A DNA stretch of 64,000 bases from Aquila chrysaetos chrysaetos (taxonomy: Eukaryota; Chordata; Aves; Accipitriformes; Accipitridae). The stretch is from positions 21,990,932 through 22,054,931 of the forward strand of contig NC_044016.1 in assembly GCF_900496995.4 (NCBI RefSeq). Reading direction: 5' to 3'. Positions 1 to 11,475 of this stretch are shown here, one piece after another. The notes beneath the pieces are model-generated. The model worked only from the letters and a program-made list of their open reading frames with translations, searched no databases and was not told the origin of the DNA. The first letter of the stretch is position 1, and each line of letters starts with the position of its first letter. A program made the translations under genes and the position numbers.

Positions 1-1207
1 TACCCCACACCTGCACTCCCTGCACCATGCTCAGCCCCCATGCCACCACTCCCCACCACGCTGTGGCCCCTCTGGCATCTCCCAAAGAGCACTGTGGTGC
101 CAGGACAGAGCCCGTGTCCTGGGCTTCCTCTTGCCCTGCTGGGAGCCACCATACCGAGTTCCCCCTTGCAGCAGCACTGAGCTGGCCTGGAAACCACTGT
201 GAGTGGCCAAGGAGAGGAAATGAATTCCCAGGCCCCTCCGCCACGAAGCCTGAGAAGCTAATCAGGGAACTTTATTAAAAAATAATAATGGTGATAAAAA
301 GGGAGAAAAGTAAGCCACCTTGGAAGCCGTTCAACCATGAGAGCAGGGAGCGAGGGAGGCCCTTTCAAATGCAAACATGAGTGAGCCTCCTCCCCAAGCA
401 GCACTCAGGGCAGCAGGTTGCAGTTATCAGCTGTGCTGAGGTCCAGCGCCAGATCACTTTTGATCAAAACCAGCCCCCGCCGGCTCTGCTGGGAATGAAA
501 CACATCCCCTTGCCGCGTTTTGCCAGGATCAGTTCCCGCCTGCACAGCAATGAATGGAAGTGTTTCACAGAACCTGGCAGTGCCTCTTCCCAGCAGTTTT
601 CCTCTCTGCAGCTGGGGATTCCCCAGCAGCGTGCCTGAGGCTTACCCAGATCCTGCTCTGTGGGCAGCCCAGAGCTCTTCCAGCACCCAGTGATGTGGCA
701 GGATCAGGACCATCTCAAAAGCCTTTTTTAAAATTTTTTTTTAATAGTGTTTACAAACAAAGCATTATCTAGAGGCTCAGGGTGGACACCTGGGGCTCCC
801 CCTCATGTCACAGAAATCAGGTGGGGCAGGGTCTGATGCCCCTGGAGCTACTTGCACCTTGTAACGGTATTTCCTCACCTCTCCCTCCCCAGTACCTCCT
901 TCACTGCTACTGAGGGTAGGAGTGAGGAGATGGGGAAGTCCTGCTGATTTCCCCCTAGCCCATTCTCCAGCTGGGGCACTGGAGTGTGACTGAGACCCAT
1001 GAACAGTCCTGTCAACTTCCACACATGCAAACAGGGAAAAGCCAGCCCCTTCCTGGGGATAAGGTCCCATAGACTCAGAAATGCTCCCTGAAGCCCAGCC
1101 TCTTCATCTGTGTGGTGCCTCTCCCCCCCCCCCCCAGCTGTCCTGCTTCACCACTGGATATCACAGCTTTCCTGCAGTAGTTACTAGCCTCCACCCATCT
1201 CTGACTT
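1..1207. other. Intergenic, no gene seen
   Basis: No exon, RNA gene or complete repeat could be supported here. Visible features are an A/T-rich patch at about 270-300, a T-rich patch at about 724-746, and a C13 homopolymer at 1123-1135. Short open frames on both strands have no recognisable motif and overlap one another, as expected by chance in GC-rich DNA. Confidence 0.7.
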
Positions 1208-1905
1208 AGAATCATAGAATCATTTAGGTTGGAAAAGACCTTCAAGATCATCAAGTCCAACCATCATCCATACCCACTAGACCATGTTCTGGAGTACCTT
1301 GTCTACGTGCTTTTTGAATACCTCCAGGGATGGTAACTCAACCACTTCCCTGGGTAGCCTATTCCAATGTCTGACAACCCTCTCAGTAAAGAAATTTTTC
1401 CTAATATCCAACCTAAACATCCCTTGCCGCACCTTGAGGCCATTTCCTCTCGTTCTATCTCCAGCCACCTGATGGAAGAGACCAGCACCCACCTCACTAC
1501 AACCCCCTTTCAGGTAGTTGTAGAGAGCAATAAGGTCTCCCCTCAGCCTCCTCTTCTCCAGACTAAACAACCCTGGTTCCCTCAGCCGCTCCTCATATGA
1601 CTTGTGCTCCAGGCCCCTCACCAACTTGGTTGCCCTTCTCTGGACACATTCCAGCAACTCAATGTCTTTCTTGTAGCAAGGGGCCCAAAACTGAACACAG
1701 TACTCGCGGTGCAGCCTCACCAGTGCTGAGTACAGGGGAACAATCACCTCCCTGCTCCTACTGGCCACACTATTTCTGATACAGGCCAGGATGCCGTTGG
1801 CCTTCTTGGCCACCTGGGCACACTGCTGGCTCATATTCAGCTGGCTGTCAACCAGCACCCCCAGGTCTTTCTCTGCTGGGCAGCTTTCCAGCCACTCTTC
1901 CCCAA
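1208..1905 (-). mobile_element. CR1 LINE, 5'-truncated, 3' end at left
   Basis: A chicken-repeat-1 family non-LTR retrotransposon lies on the minus strand. Its 3' end is marked at 1208-1223 by two copies of the ATTCTATG-type octamer typical of CR1. Upstream of a short 3' UTR, one reading frame stays open from about 1903 down to the stop at 1277, roughly 209 codons. It encodes the C-terminal part of the CR1 reverse transcriptase protein; the conserved segments [15 protein letters not shown] and RDIRKNFF-like HWNRLP are readable. The 5' part of the element, with the endonuclease and RT catalytic core, is missing, as in most genomic CR1 copies. The unbroken frame suggests a fairly young insertion. 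The 5' boundary is approximate, and no target-site duplication was seen. Confidence 0.95.
1277..1903 (-). pseudogene. CR1 reverse transcriptase C-terminal fragment
   Basis: This is the open frame inside the truncated CR1 element. It carries only the region after the RT palm and fingers: the segment starting near [15 protein letters not shown] and the tail ending in [11 protein letters not shown]. The YxDD-type catalytic motif and the N-terminal endonuclease domain are absent, so the product could not be an active reverse transcriptase. The frame has no internal stop or frameshift over about 209 codons. It is a dead remnant, not a host gene. Confidence 0.9.
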
Positions 1906-2456
1906 AACTGGACTTGGGCTGCTCCCTGGCAGTTTCCTATCATCTTTTTGGCATCCTTCTGCTCAGGTGAGCTTGCTTGACTTGAAGGAAGGACTCCATT
2001 TATCCTTCCCACGTTGGCAGGTGCCCCCCAGGTCACAGTGGAAGGAGTGCTCCAGCACATCCCTCATGTCTCTTCACACTGCAGTCCTTCATCCTTCCAA
2101 CGCTCACAGTTTGCATCTCTCACAGGAGACATGTTGTTTCAGCAAAGCGTGATGCTCCATTTTCCATCACACCTGGAGTACAACACCCCATCAGTGAAAT
2201 CCTCCAGGCAGAAAAAGGCAATTCAGCATGCCCCAGTGCAGGGACAGTACCTTCAGCGTTAACCCCTGGGATGGTCCTGTCCTCATGTGGATTCACCCTG
2301 CCTGTTCCCTCACTAGCAGCTAATGGACAAAATGGGCATTTCCGGCAGGTGAAGCTCCTGTGGCAGAAGATCATCTCTAGGCAGCATGATATGCTCCTCT
2401 AGGGAGGATTTTCTCACTCCAGGAATGAAGGGGACTCAGGCAAGAGGCAGGAGCTG
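1906..2456. other. Intergenic spacer between CR1 and LTR
   Basis: Unique-looking sequence with no supported gene. It ends in the G run that forms the left target-site copy of the adjacent LTR. Confidence 0.6.
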
Positions 2457-2462
2457 GGGGGG
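2457..2462. repeat. Left target-site duplication of solo LTR
   Basis: Six G residues directly before the LTR terminal TG match six G residues directly after its terminal CA. A 6-bp duplication fits a retroviral-type integrase. Homopolymer G makes the exact length uncertain by about one base, since the left run is seven G long. Confidence 0.6.
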
Positions 2463-3048
2463 TGTCGTGGTTTAACCCCAGTCAGCAACTAAGCATCACG
2501 GAGCCACTCACTCACTTCCCCCCCACACCCAGTGGGATGGGGGAGAAAATCGGGAAAAGAAGTAAAACTCGTGGGTTGAGATAAGATAAGGTTTAATAGA
2601 ACAGAAAAAGAGGAAACTAATAATTATAATGATAACACTAATAAAATGACAATAGTAATAATAAAAGGATTGGAATATACAAGTGATGCACAATGCAATT
2701 GCTCACCACCCGCCAATCGACACCCAGTTAGTCCCCGAGCGGCAATCCCCCCGCCCCCACTCCCCCAGTTCCTATACTAGATGTGACATCGCATGGTATG
2801 GAATACCCCGTCAGCCACTTTGGGTCAGCTGCCCTGGCTGTGTCCTGTCCCAACTTCTTGTGTCCCTCCAGCTTTCTCACTGGCTGGGCATGAGAAGCTG
2901 AAAAATCCTTGACTTTAGACTAAACATTACTTAGCAACAACTGAAAACATCAGTGTTATCAACATTCTTCTCATACCTATCTCAAAAACATAGCACTGTA
3001 CCAGCTACTAGGAAGACAATTAACTCTATCCCAGCTGAAACCAGGACA
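2463..3048 (-). mobile_element. Solo LTR of an avian endogenous retrovirus
   Basis: A sequence of about 586 bp starts with TG and ends with CA, with the near-inverted termini TGTCGTGGTTTAACCCC and the complement of TGTCCTGGTTTCAGCTGGG. I recognise these ends from an LTR family widespread in bird genomes. In that family the TGTCCTGG end is the 5' end, so this copy is on the minus strand. An ATTAAA polyadenylation signal reads on the minus strand at 2592-2597, at the usual place before the R/U5 end. No gag, pol or env sequence lies on either side, so this is a solo LTR left by recombination. The exact family name and class are not certain. The 6-bp flanking repeat would favour class II. Confidence 0.88.
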
Positions 3049-3054
3049 GGGGGG
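3049..3054. repeat. Right target-site duplication of solo LTR
   Basis: GGGGGG immediately follows the terminal CA of the LTR and matches the G run on the left side. Confidence 0.6.
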
Positions 3055-5110
3055 AGCTCAGGGACAGAACAGGCAAAGCCGTCACAGGGAGCAGAGCTAC
3101 TGGAGAAAGGGACACCACCATGGCCTATGGGTGGCTGGGGCCTCCAGAGCTCAGTCTGCCACATGTCAGAGCCATAGCTGCAGTTGGGCCATCACCATTG
3201 TACTGGGTTTGGCTGGGACATCCCAGACGAGGTGATGCTGTGGCCACTGGAGATGGAAACCACTTTCCTGTGTCCAGTTAGTGCATGTTGCCCTTCACGT
3301 TGATCCTGCCCATCCAGCCCCTTTCCTCCGCTCCTCTGCGCGCAGCTGTCCCACAGTGCTCACCAGCAGCAGGGCCAGACCAGCTCCCAGGAGCCAAAGG
3401 TATCTTCCAGCAAGGTCCTCCTGTGGCTGGCCAGGAGTGGGTTTGTCAGCCTGAGTTATTCCTGAGACAAAGAGCTGGCAGCCCACCTCCCTGCAAACAC
3501 AGCTGCTGCCAGGACAGAGCATGGGAGCTTGTCACTTCAGGTGCCTCACGCACAAACTTGCCTGCAAGTAGAAGAGGCAGGGAAACTATCAGATTAAAGA
3601 AACCACAAAGCCTGTCTCCGCATCTCCCCATTCCCTCCATCTCTGGATGGGATCGATAGGAAACCAAACATCCTGTACACACACAGCATACCGCAAGGCA
3701 GGGATGGGAGCTTGTCACCTGCTTCCTCTGCAAGCTTGCCTGTACCTCCCAGAGCTCAGCCCCACTCCCAGCTCCATGTAATGAGAGGTGCAAACAAACT
3801 GCCCGCTCATGCTGACCTCTTCGCTCCCCAGGCAGCCTCGCAAGAGCAGCTCTCCTCCCCTTCCCCTCCTCAGAGCACAGTGAAAGCCCAAGAAAGTGCT
3901 GCTCCTCTGCCCTGGGGAGGAAGGAAAGCTGCAGCCCACACTGCTGCGAACCCCGATGCCTTCCCAGGGATTTCTTCCCCTCCAGGCAGCACGTGCTGGG
4001 CTCAGCCCCTGCAGTGCCTTGCCAGTGTGGCAAGGAATTGCTCCAGCCTCTGGGCTTGTCCTTCTCCCCAGCCCCAGGGATGTCCCGGAGCAGTCCATGG
4101 AGTTACACCAGAAGAAGAGGGCACAGGCATTTAGGGCAAGGGGGTTAACAGCCACTGAAGGCCACAGACAAACACCTCAGCTAGGGGAAATTGGCACCAG
4201 GGTCTGTTCTGCACATCTTGGCCATTATCTATGAGGTTTTCCCTTTCAGTCTCTGTTTTCCTTTAGGCCAACCCTCACATTTTTAAAGTCAGAATCCCAG
4301 CAAGGGTCCATTGCTATTTCTGTTATTTCCACCCTGCTGTCCATTACACATCTTGGAGGCAAAAAGCAGCTCTCATGGCTAAATTCACTGTACTGCTGCT
4401 TGCTTCATCAGGGCTGGGAGTTTTCATCTTGAGGGAGAAGTGAAATGACAGAGGTCACTGCGCTGCCTCTGTTAGGTTAAGTGTGAATCTGTCTGGGGCT
4501 CTCCTGGAAAATCAGTCACCTGGGAGCTGTGAAGTGCCTCCGGGGAGGCCTAGACAAGGCAGAGGAAGGCTGAGAGGGGAGCAGAGAACTCACCCACAGA
4601 CCTGGAGAGCACCTCAAGCACTGAGATTGAATAAACGCCATGATCAAGTTCTCCCTTTGCCCAAGGACACCCTCCCAAGGGAACACACGTGCATAGCTAG
4701 GTCCTGGAGGAGATGCTGCACCAAAAGCCACAAGCTAATCCTTTGCCTTCACCTGCAGGCAGAGGAGATATTTACACCTTTCACTGAAAGCCCACCAGGT
4801 TTCCCCTTCCCTCTGCAATCCACTCTGCCTGGCAGAAGGGGCCAAGGTAGGGATGCTGAAGGGGCTGCCCCAAACCCCTCAGGCTCTTTGTGCCCCTCTG
4901 CCCTTCTCCCGGGCTCCGTGTGATCATTATCGGCCACAGGTGACCCCCGTATTAGCTCTCACCACCTGCCAGGCTCCTGCCATCTCCCATCCATTACGAG
5001 CCTCCTCCCTCCTCAGGGGCAACCTGGCTTTCTGGACCCTCCTGCAAGTTTGTCAGGGATGACAGGACACACAAGGGGTGGTGAGACCCCTAACCGATAG
5101 CCCATGATGT

Positions 5111-5128
5111 GCTAATCCTGGGATTAGC
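5111..5128. promoter_or_regulatory. Palindromic TAATCC/GGATTA site
   Basis: An 18-bp inverted repeat consists of GCTAATCC, two spacer bases, then GGATTAGC, with no mismatch. TAATCC is the preferred site of homeodomains with lysine at position 50 (OTX, CRX, PITX, GSC families). Two such sites head to head could take a dimer. Function is inferred from the motif alone. Confidence 0.3.
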
Positions 5129-8100
5129 CGGAGTTCAGAGGTTAATTACAAAGGTGTGGAGAGGAATAGAGGGAGAACAGGGACCACAGGAATACCCCAA
5201 ATGACTCCTCCACCTAAGCAGCAAGCCTGGACCCAGGTTGGCTGCAGTTTCTGAAAGACAGTGTGAAGGAGGCAATACTCTGGGAGGACATGATCTCTCA
5301 CCTGGGGTCAGAGGGGCTGGTCCCCCCCAATTCCTGACCCACCTCTGAGCCACCGAGCATACCCCAGTCCCCATCTTATAAAACTAGCACAGCCCTTCCC
5401 ACAGGGGCATGAGGAAACTAAACCCACTGAAGACTGTGCACAGCTCTAATACAACACAGGCCATGCAGGAACATAAAATGGTGATGTGCGGGACAGATAT
5501 TTCAGGGGGAGGCAGCAGGATTTACAAATCTTCTCACCCAGACTGATTTCTCAGACATCTCTGCAGCAGAGGGGCATCACACAGGGAGACCTGAATGGGC
5601 TTCCAAGCGGGAAGCAGCGTAAACGCTTCAACCTCAATTCATTATCAGAAAACATCGCTAATTTGCTCCAGCACAATGCTACTAAGTGTGGTTTTCATCG
5701 CTTCTAGACCATGAAGTAGCTATCTCCGCAGGACATCACTCTTGGATTAAGTAGCTTTACCCACCCATGGAGAGCTGCCTGGGTGCCCAGCATGGCAGAG
5801 GCAGCCCTGTGCCACCTGCTGAGCCCTGCTGATTACAAGGGGAAGAGGGATGATGGAGGGTCCCTCCCCAGCCAGGGTCTCCAGGCAGCAGCCCCTGGGG
5901 AGTCAGTGCTGTTGGCCCACCAACATGTTCCTGGCATGCCCCTCGCCTGCCTGTCACTGCCACATCCCCAGGGCTTTTCTCGGGGATGTCATTAGTCAGA
6001 AACTGCAGCATATGACCGCACATCTGGAAGGAGTTAGATGACGAGAGCCTCTGCCAGCTGTCTTCGTTTAGGTTTGTTCATACTTGGAAGCACTCTGCAG
6101 CATGATCTGTAAAATAAAAAGTTGCACTGATTGACACGAGCCAAGGGTTTCCTCTGAAGTGCTCCCTGCCCCCATTGCCTCTGCCTGGAACACCAACATT
6201 AGTACTTATTACATCCCGGAGGCGGGCTGCATAGACAGAGGAAGCTGCGTAAGAATAATGACGGCGCAGCAGCTAACCATCGCCTTTCTTCCTGCCAGAG
6301 CATGGCCAGCTCCGGCAGGGACAGGGAGCCCATGGGAACGTCACCCCCGGCTGACACCAGGACAGCCCCAGCAACACCACCAAGCCTAGCTGCCCAAGGG
6401 GCACCCAGTGGGGCTTTGGTGTGACCCTGCTGGGAAGGCAGGGTCCGTCCCTCAGGGACTTCATCCCATGCTGAGTGCTGCAGCATGGGGTGGGGCATCC
6501 CGTGGGCTCTGGGGCAGCTAGTTCCTTGCCCAAACCCATTTCTCTCCGTGGGACTCCTCCAGCCCCCTTCCCAGGCCCCAGAGACCCCCTGAGCTCATGC
6601 GTTTTGTTCTGCTGGCAGAGGGAGAGGGAGGAGAGCCTCCCGCTGCAGTGGCCACGGAGGGGCTGGCCTTCCTCAGCCCTTCTCTCAGACCTCCACATGT
6701 CGGATGGGGGCAGCTGGGCAGGTCATGCTGCCTCCACTCTAAGGAAGGAGACGGGGAGGGGGACACCGGTGTTGAGGCGCATAGCAGGCACAGGGTAACA
6801 CGGCAGCAAGCATGCTGGCAGCAGTGTATCAGTGGGGATGTGCACCCTGCTGTGACCACAGCTCAGGCATCCCTCACCTGTGAGTTCAGCCTAAATATCC
6901 CGGATACCTGCAACACCACCAACTGCAGGAAGGACTGCAGAGCTCACTGGAGAAGCAGATGGGAAGATCAGGGACCTCCCTTTTCCACACTACACACCAG
7001 TTTCCCATCTGAAGCTGTTTCTGCAGCCTTGCCTCTGGGTGCAGCAGAGATTAACAAGGTCTGGGGTCAACCAAAGGAGACTATCAAGAGAGCAATGTCT
7101 AAGCTTCACCAAATCTTCATGGATTTGTCAATAGGCTTGGGATCAGCTGTTCCCAATCCAATAATCCAAGTCCCACACACGCAGCCAGGGGCTGCCGGGA
7201 AAACAGCTGATCTGTTTTAGGATCCCCCAAGGTTGGATCCTTCCCATGAAAGATGAAGCAGGACAGGAGCGGCCAACCACTGACACAGAGTCCTTCCCAA
7301 GAAAAAGGATGCTGCTACGCAGGGAGGTGGGGAGGGTGCTGGAGATGTGTCATGCTGGGAGAGTATGTACCCTTGCAAGAGTGCCATGCGCTCACACGCC
7401 CATGCACAGCCTCCCTCAGCTTCCACAGGGCACATGTGACCTGCCCAAAAGCAGCACAAGGGGCTCGCAACAGAGCCTGGGCAATCATCTCCTCTGTGTG
7501 ACACATGATCTCCCAACGAGGCTGCTAATGCTAGGCCCCAGCCAAGGGATCACATTCCTAAGGAAATGTCTTCAATTAATGTCTTTTCTTCCCCATTTTG
7601 TTTAAAATTAGGGTTGAGCTGCTTCTAAACAGATGTGTTGGGGTAGCCACAATATTTGCCTTTCTGCTGGCTGCTTGCTTGGCATCCGTGCCTGGCTGAT
7701 GCTAAAATATTCTTTTCTCCCACCCGCAGTGAGTGAAAAGCAGCCCAGGGGGTGCAGTGGGCACCCTCCATTCAAATACCCAGAGAGTAAAATTCAGCCA
7801 GGTCCCTGTGGCCACCATGTCTCATCTACAACTCCAGCATCTCCCACATTGGCTATGTGCTGCGGAAGCACAGGAAATGCGAAAGGATTTTCTCCCCTGG
7901 GAAATGCAGGGAAAAAGGGTCCAGCACCGGGTGGAGTGGCCAGAACGCCAGGGAAGGAGCATCCATAGCGGGGACAGGGCAGCAAGCAAAGTCCTCCAGC
8001 AGCACCGCGAGGCTGCAGGCAGCAAGCGCCGCTCACTCTGCTGATCCCGCAGCCCCTGCACCCAGCCCACACCGACAGCACCCAGAGAAACAAACCCTCC

Positions 8101-11100
8101 ATCAAAGGGGTTGCAGTGGCCCCCACCAGGGTGTCACAGCCCCACACAGCCCCAGTCACCCAAGGGTTTTTCACGCACGCGCTCGGCAGAGGAGCAGTGT
8201 CAGGGCTTGTCCACCCTGTGGAGGGAGAAGGCTTCAGAGACACCCTGAAGTGCAGGAATAAGTAAGGATGCACTTGGGCGAAAGACATCACACCAGAGGG
8301 TGCAGGATGGCCAGCACCTGCCATCCCTGTGCTCGCTGTGGGGACGGACCCCACAAAACACAGCAAAGCCCCTCAGGGACTTCCACCCGCTCAGGGACAT
8401 TCTCAGCCCTGGCTTGTCCTGAAATGCGCCCTTGAAGACAATTTCCAGCTGCCTGAAGGAGGCTTCTCCACACGCAAACCCTTGCGCTGGGTGCCAGGAA
8501 ATCCCCCTGCTCGCAGCCAGGACCCAACTCCTGTGATTCAGAGGCCGGGTGGCCGGGGGGCCAGTTTACGTGCAGGCGCTGATGAAGGCATGCAGGCGCA
8601 TTGCTAGCTCTGCTGCGTGCCTCGGGAAGGAGCTGGGCTGCACAGCGTGCAGACGCCCCGTGACTCAGAGCAGCCTCGCCAGCCCGGCGTCAGGCTTGGA
8701 CTGCAGCTGGGGAGTCCGCCAGCATCACAGATGCGGGGGAAACCTCTGCCTGTCTCATCCTTTCCTTAAGAGGTGTAAGGAATAGCATCGTACTGTCCTC
8801 TCCTCCTTCCTTACCATGCAGACACAGACCCATTCATGCTGGCAGAAAACCGCAGTCAGTTTGTGGGTTTGGAACGGGGCTGCCTCCACAGATTTCAGCC
8901 TCCCAGCACGCTCTTGCAACCTGCAGGGTTAAACGCAGCCCCCTGCCCTCACAAGTGCTCTCACCAAAGCTCCCAGAGCCTGACATGCCAGCTTGACTTG
9001 GCAACAAGCTAATAACCAGTGGAGAGAGCATTAAACCAGCTGCTCTGGCTCAGCAGCCAGATTCACCCCTACTCAGTCATGCACCTGGATGCCCATCCAT
9101 GACGCAGACAACCATTTATGCCAAGGCTTTCAGGCTACAAACAGCCCTAGCACATCCTCTGGCCCTGAGCCTGAGAGGCCACAGTGGGAGGAAGACATTT
9201 CAGCATTGCAACTTCCTGTCCCTTTTCCTAAGTAATAACCCAGCAGGGAAAAATGCTGCTATGGTTCATCCTAACCCAGGGCTGAGCGATCCCTGCCTCC
9301 TTCCACCTTTTTATTCCCCCCTCCTGTTTCCCAGGCTCCTCTTTCCTCACTCATCACTGCTGGGTCCAGATGCTCAGGATAGACCTGGATACCAAAGGAC
9401 AAAACACACCAGTCAGGTGAATCCCAATCCCATCAGCACCTGTTTGGGTCTCAGTCAGGGGTTTATTCTTGCTGGTGTCTTATACAGCCACCAAACCCTC
9501 AGACCTGTGACTGCAGCCCCTTAAGATGAGGTGTCATGATCCTGAGGTAAAGAGACATTTTTACACTGGCCACTTGACAAATTGTTTGAGACTAGAGAAA
9601 ATTCACCTCTGAGCCAGCAGCCCACGGCTCAGTACCTCAGCAATGTGGCAAGCCATAGAAAGCCCTGACCCAAAACAGGAGGGTCAGGAGCTGACCTGGG
9701 AACATGTCTCTTTCTATGCTCTCTCTCTATGTAGGTTTTTTTAATTTGGGTGCCAACTTTTTGGACCCAGGTGATTCTAAGCTTCCCTTGATCTCTGTAG
9801 GCTTCAGTGTCTCTGCTACACTATTTTGTCTTCCACCATTTCCCTGACACAGGACCCAGTCTCAGCTGGTCTTGTCCTCCAGCAGCAGACCTGAGCAGAC
9901 CAGATACCCCAGTGCTCCACCTCAGAGACAAGCGAGTTAGTTTCAGTATCAGTTTATATGCCAGACTCCCCTGTGGGTCTGATTTGCAGTGCCCCCCAGC
10001 TGGAGGTCTGCTCTAGACCTGATATTCGGGCTCTCAGCCGCCCTGGAGTTTCTTGCAGCTCACAAAGACTCAGCATACGGGGACCTGCATTTGCCAGCAG
10101 ATGAATCCAAACAGTAAGAGGTGGGAGTCAGTGGCAAGGAAGAAGCAGCAGGTGGTAGGACATGCTGGTTGAAGACAAACAGTTGGTACCCGTGTTCAAG
10201 CTGGTCAGAAGTGCAGAGCCAGAGGGTTAGCATGGTCCATCTCAAAGGGACACAGCGCATCCACCAAACTCTTCCTTGGTGCTCCAGCTGCACGGCAGCC
10301 CAGTGCCACCAAGGGTTTGAAAGTCGGGTAGGCTGGTGGGCAAGCATAAAGCAAGGCTGGCAGCTGTATCACAGGTGCCTATAGCAGCTCTGGCTGCATA
10401 AACATGACTTCAGATCAGACCATCATTCTGGCTGAGACTCCTGTTTGTGCAAATAGTGGGGAGCACATTCACATGGCAGAGAGGAGGTGTTGGTAACCTG
10501 GGATCACTCATGGACAGAAGCCCTTAGGTGACAGCAAATGTGCAGGGCTCCAGACCCATGAAGGAGAGGAGTCAACACAGGGTTCATCCCTGTGTCAGGA
10601 TGTCCATATAGCTCCCTGCCCTTTCCCTTCACTGAGGTCTTGCCTCCTCTCCTCTGCCTGTGAAAGGCCAAGGGGAGAGGACAGTGGTGCAGCAGCCTCA
10701 GTCACAGTACTATACCCCAACGACACCCTGCAGCCTCCTAACTACTCTGTCTAAATACTGCAGGCTATAAAACTGGTTTCCACCAGTGCCTGGGAGATTG
10801 TGGCTGGGATCTATCCCTTCACCAGGTAGAGGCTCTGCCTCTCCAGTCCTCCCAGTCCGACACGTCAGGAGACCAGACGTCTCCCCCTTGAAGTCTGGCC
10901 CTTAATCCCTTAAGTGCGCAAGTGCGAAGGGGTGAGGTATAAAGGTGTAAAGGACACCCCTGCTGATCCCACGGCTGGACCAGCACCAGCACCTTCAACA
11001 GATGGGCCTTCGAAGAAAGGGCCACAGAGCCCAGGAATATCCAGTTTCTCACCTGCGCTTCAGATCACTGTGGGCTCTCTCCAGAGACCACCAGCAAAGA

Positions 11101-11462
11101 CGCAGGCATGTTGTGAATGTGCCCCACGGCAGCACATCTGTGACCCAGCTGCACACAGCTGGCAGCACCGGCAGCATCTAGAGCCTCCCAAGAGGAGAGG
11201 AATCACCAGCCCATGTGTGCCGCATGGGCTATTCCTCCAGCTCTGAGCAAGGATCTGGTGCCCCCTCCCACCCTGTGAGTTGGGAGCTGTCTGGTCCTCT
11301 GTGGAGGATCCCCCTCAGCAGGGCTTTGTGTCCAGATGACACCACACAGGAGTATCAAGTGAGGAGGGAGGATGGTGGCAAGGCCTTGCCTTTTCCCTGG
11401 TCACGACCAGCTCACTCACTGCCTCGTCATGGTGCCCCAGACAGGTCGACCTCCAGTGAGTG

Positions 11463-11475
11463 CCCCCCCCCCCCC
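11463..11475. repeat. C13 homopolymer
   Basis: A run of thirteen C residues, followed by a short CA-rich segment. Similar runs of 11-13 G or C occur at 1123-1135, 20826-20838 and 33374-33384. Confidence 0.9.

Noticed and set aside
6597..7220. 207-codon open frame, plus strand
   Set aside because: No family resemblance and no conserved start or splice context.
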